A stretch of 9,159 bases of DNA from Thermoleophilaceae bacterium. Lineage in GTDB: Bacteria > Actinomycetota > Thermoleophilia > Solirubrobacterales > Thermoleophilaceae. Both the position numbers and the translations under genes were made by a program. This document shows, one piece after another, positions 5,887 to 9,159 of this stretch; positions within the stretch are counted from its first letter, which is position 1; each line of letters starts with the position of its first letter. Where the stretch lies: the NCBI GenBank assembly GCA_013813135.1, contig JACCSF010000023.1:1-9159 (forward strand), read 5' to 3'. The notes beneath the pieces are model-generated. The model did not search any database. It saw only the letters and a list, made by a program, of their open reading frames with translations, and had not been told where the DNA came from.

Positions 5887-6771
5887 ATGCCTGCCGGTCC
5901 CCCGCAAGACAGGACGATGGAGCTCACCCGGGGCGCGGTGATCGGCCCCTACACGGTCGAGGCGCTGTTGGGGGTGGGCGGGATGGGGCGTGTCTACCAG
6001 GCGGTCGACCCGCACGGCGAGCGCGTGGCCCTGAAGGTTGTCAAGCGGGAGCTCGCCCAGGACAGGATCTTCCGGCGCCGCTTCGATCGCGAGGCGGATA
6101 TCGCGGTGCGGGTCAAGCACCCGCACGTGGTCCCGGTGCTCGACAAGGGTGAGCACGACGGCATTCCCTACCTCGCCCAGAGCTTCATCCGCGGTGGCTC
6201 GCTCGCGGACAAGCTCGAGCGCGACGGCAGCTTGGACGTCGAGTACGCGGTCAGGATCTGCCTCTGGGTGGCGGCGGGGCTCGATGCCGTCCATGCCGCT
6301 GGGCTCGTCCACCGCGACGTGAAGCCCGGAAACATCCTGCTGGACGAGCAGGGCGTAGCCCACATCACCGACTTCGGGCTCGCCAAGGACAGTCAGGCAA
6401 GCATTCTCACACGCCCGGGGCAGGCGCTGGGCTCGCTCGATTACATGGCGCCCGAGCAGATCCGGGGCGAGGAGGTAAGCGCCGCCAGCGACGTCTATGC
6501 GCTCGGCTGCGTGATGATCGAGTGCCTCTGCAGCACGCCGCCGTTCGGGGACCGGAAGGGAATGCAGGTGCTTTGGGCGCACCTCAGGGACGAGCCGCCG
6601 GACCTGCGCGCGAGCCGGCCGGATCTTTCTCCCGAGCTGTCGGCCACGATCCGGATGGCGCTCGAGAAGGAACCCGCCAAACGGCCGGCCACGGCCACGG
6701 CGTATGCACGCCTGGTTCAGATCTCGGCGGGGTTGGCGCGGGGGCCGCAAGGGCTGTCCGGAGCCGAGTAG
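5887..6771 (+). CDS. Soluble Hanks-type Ser/Thr protein kinase
   Basis: This is a 294-residue kinase with all catalytic landmarks: Gly-rich loop GVGGMGRVY (29-37), ATP-anchoring Lys50 in VALKVVK, the HRDVKPGN catalytic loop (Asp144), DFG (162-164), the activation segment ending GSLDYMAPEQ, and SDVYALG in the next helix. It phosphorylates Ser/Thr of partner proteins in the cytosol. The catalytic domain fills the chain; there is no transmembrane helix, PASTA or other sensor domain, unlike PknB-type receptors, so the signal must come from a partner. ATG 5887 is chosen for its ribosome site; ATG 5917 is a possible shorter start. It is divergent from the antiporter operon, 58 bp from the leader start, so a shared control region is likely. 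Candidate readers or substrates nearby are the FHA-HTH protein and the antiporter's cytosolic tail (inference). Confidence 0.95.
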   Translation: MPAGPPQDRTMELTRGAVIGPYTVEALLGVGGMGRVYQAVDPHGERVALKVVKRELAQDRIFRRRFDREADIAVRVKHPHVVPVLDKGEHDGIPYLAQSFIRGGSLADKLERDGSLDVEYAVRICLWVAAGLDAVHAAGLVHRDVKPGNILLDEQGVAHITDFGLAKDSQASILTRPGQALGSLDYMAPEQIRGEEVSAASDVYALGCVMIECLCSTPPFGDRKGMQVLWAHLRDEPPDLRASRPDLSPELSATIRMALEKEPAKRPATATAYARLVQISAGLARGPQGLSGAE

Positions 6772-6774
6772 GAG

Positions 6775-9159
6775 CTATTTTCGGACGATGGTGAAGGAGA
6801 TGCGCCTGCGCTTCGAGCGGTTGCCGGCGGCGTCCGTGGCGGAAACCGTGACCCGATGGCGCCCGCGCGGCAACGGCCTGATCCCGATGCGCCCGCTGAA
6901 GTCGATCGCGTTGCGCCCAGCCGGGCGCTTGCTCCGCGTTATCGAGCCCTGCTTCTTGTAGCGCGTGCAGCGTACGCGCCCCCGGAGCCGCCTGCTCGGC
7001 GGCCGGCAGCTCCGCCCCACCTTTTGTCCCGGCAACGCCCGCTCGATCGTGATGACCACCTTCGCGCGCTCGGAGAGGCGGAAGCGGAACTCACTGCCGA
7101 CCGGCGTGCGCCGCCGGCGCTTCGCGGCCGCTTGGGGAGTCCGGTCGAGACCCACCCGGAAGCGCTTCGCGGTCATCGTGAAGCCGGAGATGACGGGAGC
7201 GGTCTCGTCACCTGGTGGTGGCGGGCCGGGGAGCGGCGGTGGCGCGGTGAAGTCCTCCACCGGGTGCGTGTCGTTGTCAGCGGACGTGCGCGCGTTCACG
7301 CCCATTCCGCGCGCGGCGAATACCGCCCAGATGAGGTCGCGGTCACCGAAGCCGCGGTTGACGTCCGCCTGCACGATCGCGTTCCGCATGTCGAGGAAGG
7401 TCGGGCCGGCCGGCGAGAGGCGAAGCCCGTCGGTGATCAGGGCGCGGACCCGGTTGATTCCATCGGAAGCGCCGTGGGCGCCGATCAGTGCGCGTCGTAG
7501 GTCCCAGAGCGTCTCGACCCAGATCTCGCCGTCGGCGTGGACTTCTGGGCTGCCGAGAATCCTGCCGAAATCCCCGTACGTGTAGCCGCCGCTGCCGGCC
7601 GTCGGGGTGCCCGGGCAGGCGCCCGTCGACTCGCCGACGGGACAGTCGAAGCCCTGTGTTCGGGCGGCGGCGTTCTCGTAAACGGCCGCTCGAATCTCGG
7701 CGGGTGCGGAGGTGTCGGGCTGGAAGCCGAAAGCCTCGAGGAAGTCCAGCGCGTACCAGTCGCTGATGCCCTCGCCCATCGCGGCGGACTGGGGACCGTT
7801 GAGCGCCCCGTAGCCGGCCGGGTCTGTGACCAGGCGCAGCGAGAGCCCGTGCGTGTACTCGTGGTAGACGATGGACGCGTCGTCGGCGCCGTTCACGTCG
7901 TACACACCCGCGGCGCCGCAGCCAGAGGTCCAGAGAAACGTCTCCATCAGTCCTGGGGTGCCGTCGGGGAGGACGATCATGCTCGCGTTGTTCACGCTCG
8001 AGCAGTCCGGGAGGCTGCCCATGCCGGTGCCGGCGCCATCGTCGATCTGCGCGTACAGGGGGTCGGATCCCTCGAAGCTGCCCGACGAAGCACCAAAGCC
8101 GATCCCGGGCGCGTCGCGCAGGTGGTCGTGGAAGAGGTTGACGAAATAGAAGAGCTGGGTCCCCGCCTGCCTTCGGTTGGTCATCCAGCTGCCGCCCGAC
8201 GTGGCGGCCCAGCTGCACCCGACCGCCGGGCAGATCAGGCCCGCCTGTGGCGCCTGCACGTAGTTCCAGGCACCACCGGTCGGGGGGATCTCATCCGTTG
8301 CGGTCGGGAGGGTGCCTTCGAAGTGGGTGTCGTTGGGATCCGAGTGCACCCACGCGTTCGGCCCGATGAGCCTGCCGGGATCGCTCAGCCAGGCGGCCGA
8401 AAAGTCCTTCGGCGTCTGGACTCCTCCCTGCGGCGCTCCGGGATGGTTGTCGAACGCCAGCGCGGCGGCGTTGCGCGTGAGGTCGTTGCGGTAGAGCAGC
8501 TCCCCGGTGCCGGCGTCAACCACCGCGTCGAGGACGCCCTCGGTCCCGGCCCAGAGCAGCACCCGCCAGCCCAAGCGCACCCGGCTGGGATCCCCGAAGA
8601 GCACGAGACTCGCCCGATGGCCGCGATCGAACCGGGTTGCCCGCTGCGGCCCCCGGCTGGGGCCCGCGGGCCCGAGTGGCACTCGAGCAAAGGCACTCCG
8701 GGCGACCGTGTGCAGCGCCTCGCGGGCGCCGATTCGGGGGACGGTCGACGCAACCGCGAGGTCCGGCCGGGGAGCACCGCCGATGTTGATGAGCTGCCCG
8801 TCGGCCGCCACGTTGGCACGCAGGCCCTCGTCGAAGGCCGGTATTCCCCTGTACGTCTGCTGCCACTGGAGGTGCGTGGCGCCGCTCTCGGATGTGTAGC
8901 CGTGGCTGAGCTCGAACGCCGCCAGGTCGTCCTCGTCGAGCCCGAAGGCATCGGCCCGTTGGCCCAGATAGTCGAGCGCGACCCGGCGCGGGCTCGCCGC
9001 ACGCGGCCCCGTCAGGAAGCCGTCGCGCTTGGCCAGCAGGCGAAGTCCGCCCGTCAGCGGATCGCTGCGCACGACCGCTGCCCCCGGCTTCAGGCGCAAC
9101 CCGCGCCGGGCCGCGGAGGCGCTTGGCGGGGCCGCCCGGCGGTGGCGCACCCGCACGTC
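6775..9159 (-). CDS. Secreted M36 (fungalysin) metallopeptidase, 5' end outside the window
   Basis: The frame is open to the right edge, so the signal peptide is not seen; about 794 residues are present. Residue numbers here count from the GTG at 9156. An FTP-type propeptide lies at about 59-126, and a PepSY-like strand region at about 183-223 (GWRVLLWAG, DAGTGELLYRNDLT). The zinc peptidase domain (about 225-630) carries HEYTH (432-436; zinc His432/His436, catalytic Glu433) and GEGISDWYA, with Glu462 as third ligand. A Pro-rich linker (638-648) leads to a basic beta-sandwich-like C-terminal domain (about 652-791) with two cysteines (717, 730) and TDAAGNRSKRRR. The enzyme is expected to be exported, self-processed and to degrade proteins outside the cell. 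The tail may bind the cell surface (inference). Its TAG stop is three bases from the convergent kinase stop, so transcripts likely overlap. Confidence 0.93.
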   Translation of the reverse strand, partial: DVRVRHRRAAPPSASAARRGLRLKPGAAVVRSDPLTGGLRLLAKRDGFLTGPRAASPRRVALDYLGQRADAFGLDEDDLAAFELSHGYTSESGATHLQWQQTYRGIPAFDEGLRANVAADGQLINIGGAPRPDLAVASTVPRIGAREALHTVARSAFARVPLGPAGPSRGPQRATRFDRGHRASLVLFGDPSRVRLGWRVLLWAGTEGVLDAVVDAGTGELLYRNDLTRNAAALAFDNHPGAPQGGVQTPKDFSAAWLSDPGRLIGPNAWVHSDPNDTHFEGTLPTATDEIPPTGGAWNYVQAPQAGLICPAVGCSWAATSGGSWMTNRRQAGTQLFYFVNLFHDHLRDAPGIGFGASSGSFEGSDPLYAQIDDGAGTGMGSLPDCSSVNNASMIVLPDGTPGLMETFLWTSGCGAAGVYDVNGADDASIVYHEYTHGLSLRLVTDPAGYGALNGPQSAAMGEGISDWYALDFLEAFGFQPDTSAPAEIRAAVYENAAARTQGFDCPVGESTGACPGTPTAGSGGYTYGDFGRILGSPEVHADGEIWVETLWDLRRALIGAHGASDGINRVRALITDGLRLSPAGPTFLDMRNAIVQADVNRGFGDRDLIWAVFAARGMGVNARTSADNDTHPVEDFTAPPPLPGPPPPGDETAPVISGFTMTAKRFRVGLDRTPQAAAKRRRRTPVGSEFRFRLSERAKVVITIERALPGQKVGRSCRPPSRRLRGRVRCTRYKKQGSITRSKRPAGRNAIDFSGRIGIRPLPRGRHRVTVSATDAAGNRSKRRRISFTIVRK

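Noticed and set aside
5830..6750. A 306-codon minus-strand frame
   Set aside because: It is antisense to the kinase, whose catalytic motifs leave no doubt about the coding strand.
6756..6786. GTCCG / CGGAC inverted repeat around the kinase and peptidase stops
   Set aside because: Five-base arms with a 21-base loop and only four T residues; too weak for a terminator call.

Overview
The window is very GC-rich, densely coded and has no rRNA, tRNA, CRISPR array or insertion sequence that I could see. It looks like the chromosome of a high-GC Actinomycetota, most likely a Thermoleophilia/Solirubrobacterales-type organism. This placement is inference from memory, not a search. It rests on the FHA-plus-HTH protein and on the basic, two-cysteine C-terminal domain of the secreted peptidase, both of which resemble proteins common in that class.

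Layout from left to right: the first codons of an exported protein leave the window on the minus strand (1-117). An FHA-HTH phosphopeptide-binding regulator follows on the plus strand (open from 243 to 827); its 5' end appears scrambled, because about 108 bp (161-268) encodes the expected N-terminus on the opposite strand. A minus-strand operon then reads leftward from about 5828: an 18-codon leader ORF, a 981-residue CPA2-type cation/proton antiporter with an extra exported repeat domain and a C-terminal universal-stress-protein-like tail, and a glycoside hydrolase family 15 enzyme (853-2790). Divergent from the operon is a soluble Ser/Thr protein kinase (5887-6771). Its stop codon almost touches that of a convergent secreted M36 (fungalysin) metallopeptidase that is cut by the right edge (6775-9159).

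How the genes may work together (inference): the kinase is divergent from the antiporter operon, and an FHA reader of phosphothreonine lies at the far end. The operon joins ion/proton exchange with a cytosolic GH15 enzyme, whose family includes trehalases and glucoamylases. A kinase-tuned osmotic or stress response is a reasonable hypothesis but is not shown by the sequence.

The observations most worth a second look are: (1) the apparent micro-inversion at the 5' end of the FHA gene; (2) a perfect 10-bp tandem duplication near the 3' end of the antiporter gene, whose removal would extend the antiporter to an exact ATGA overlap with the GH15 start; (3) a leader ORF overlapping the antiporter GTG start as GTGA, with its ribosome site inside the loop of a possible hairpin; and (4) a duplicated extracytoplasmic two-cysteine domain fused to the antiporter.
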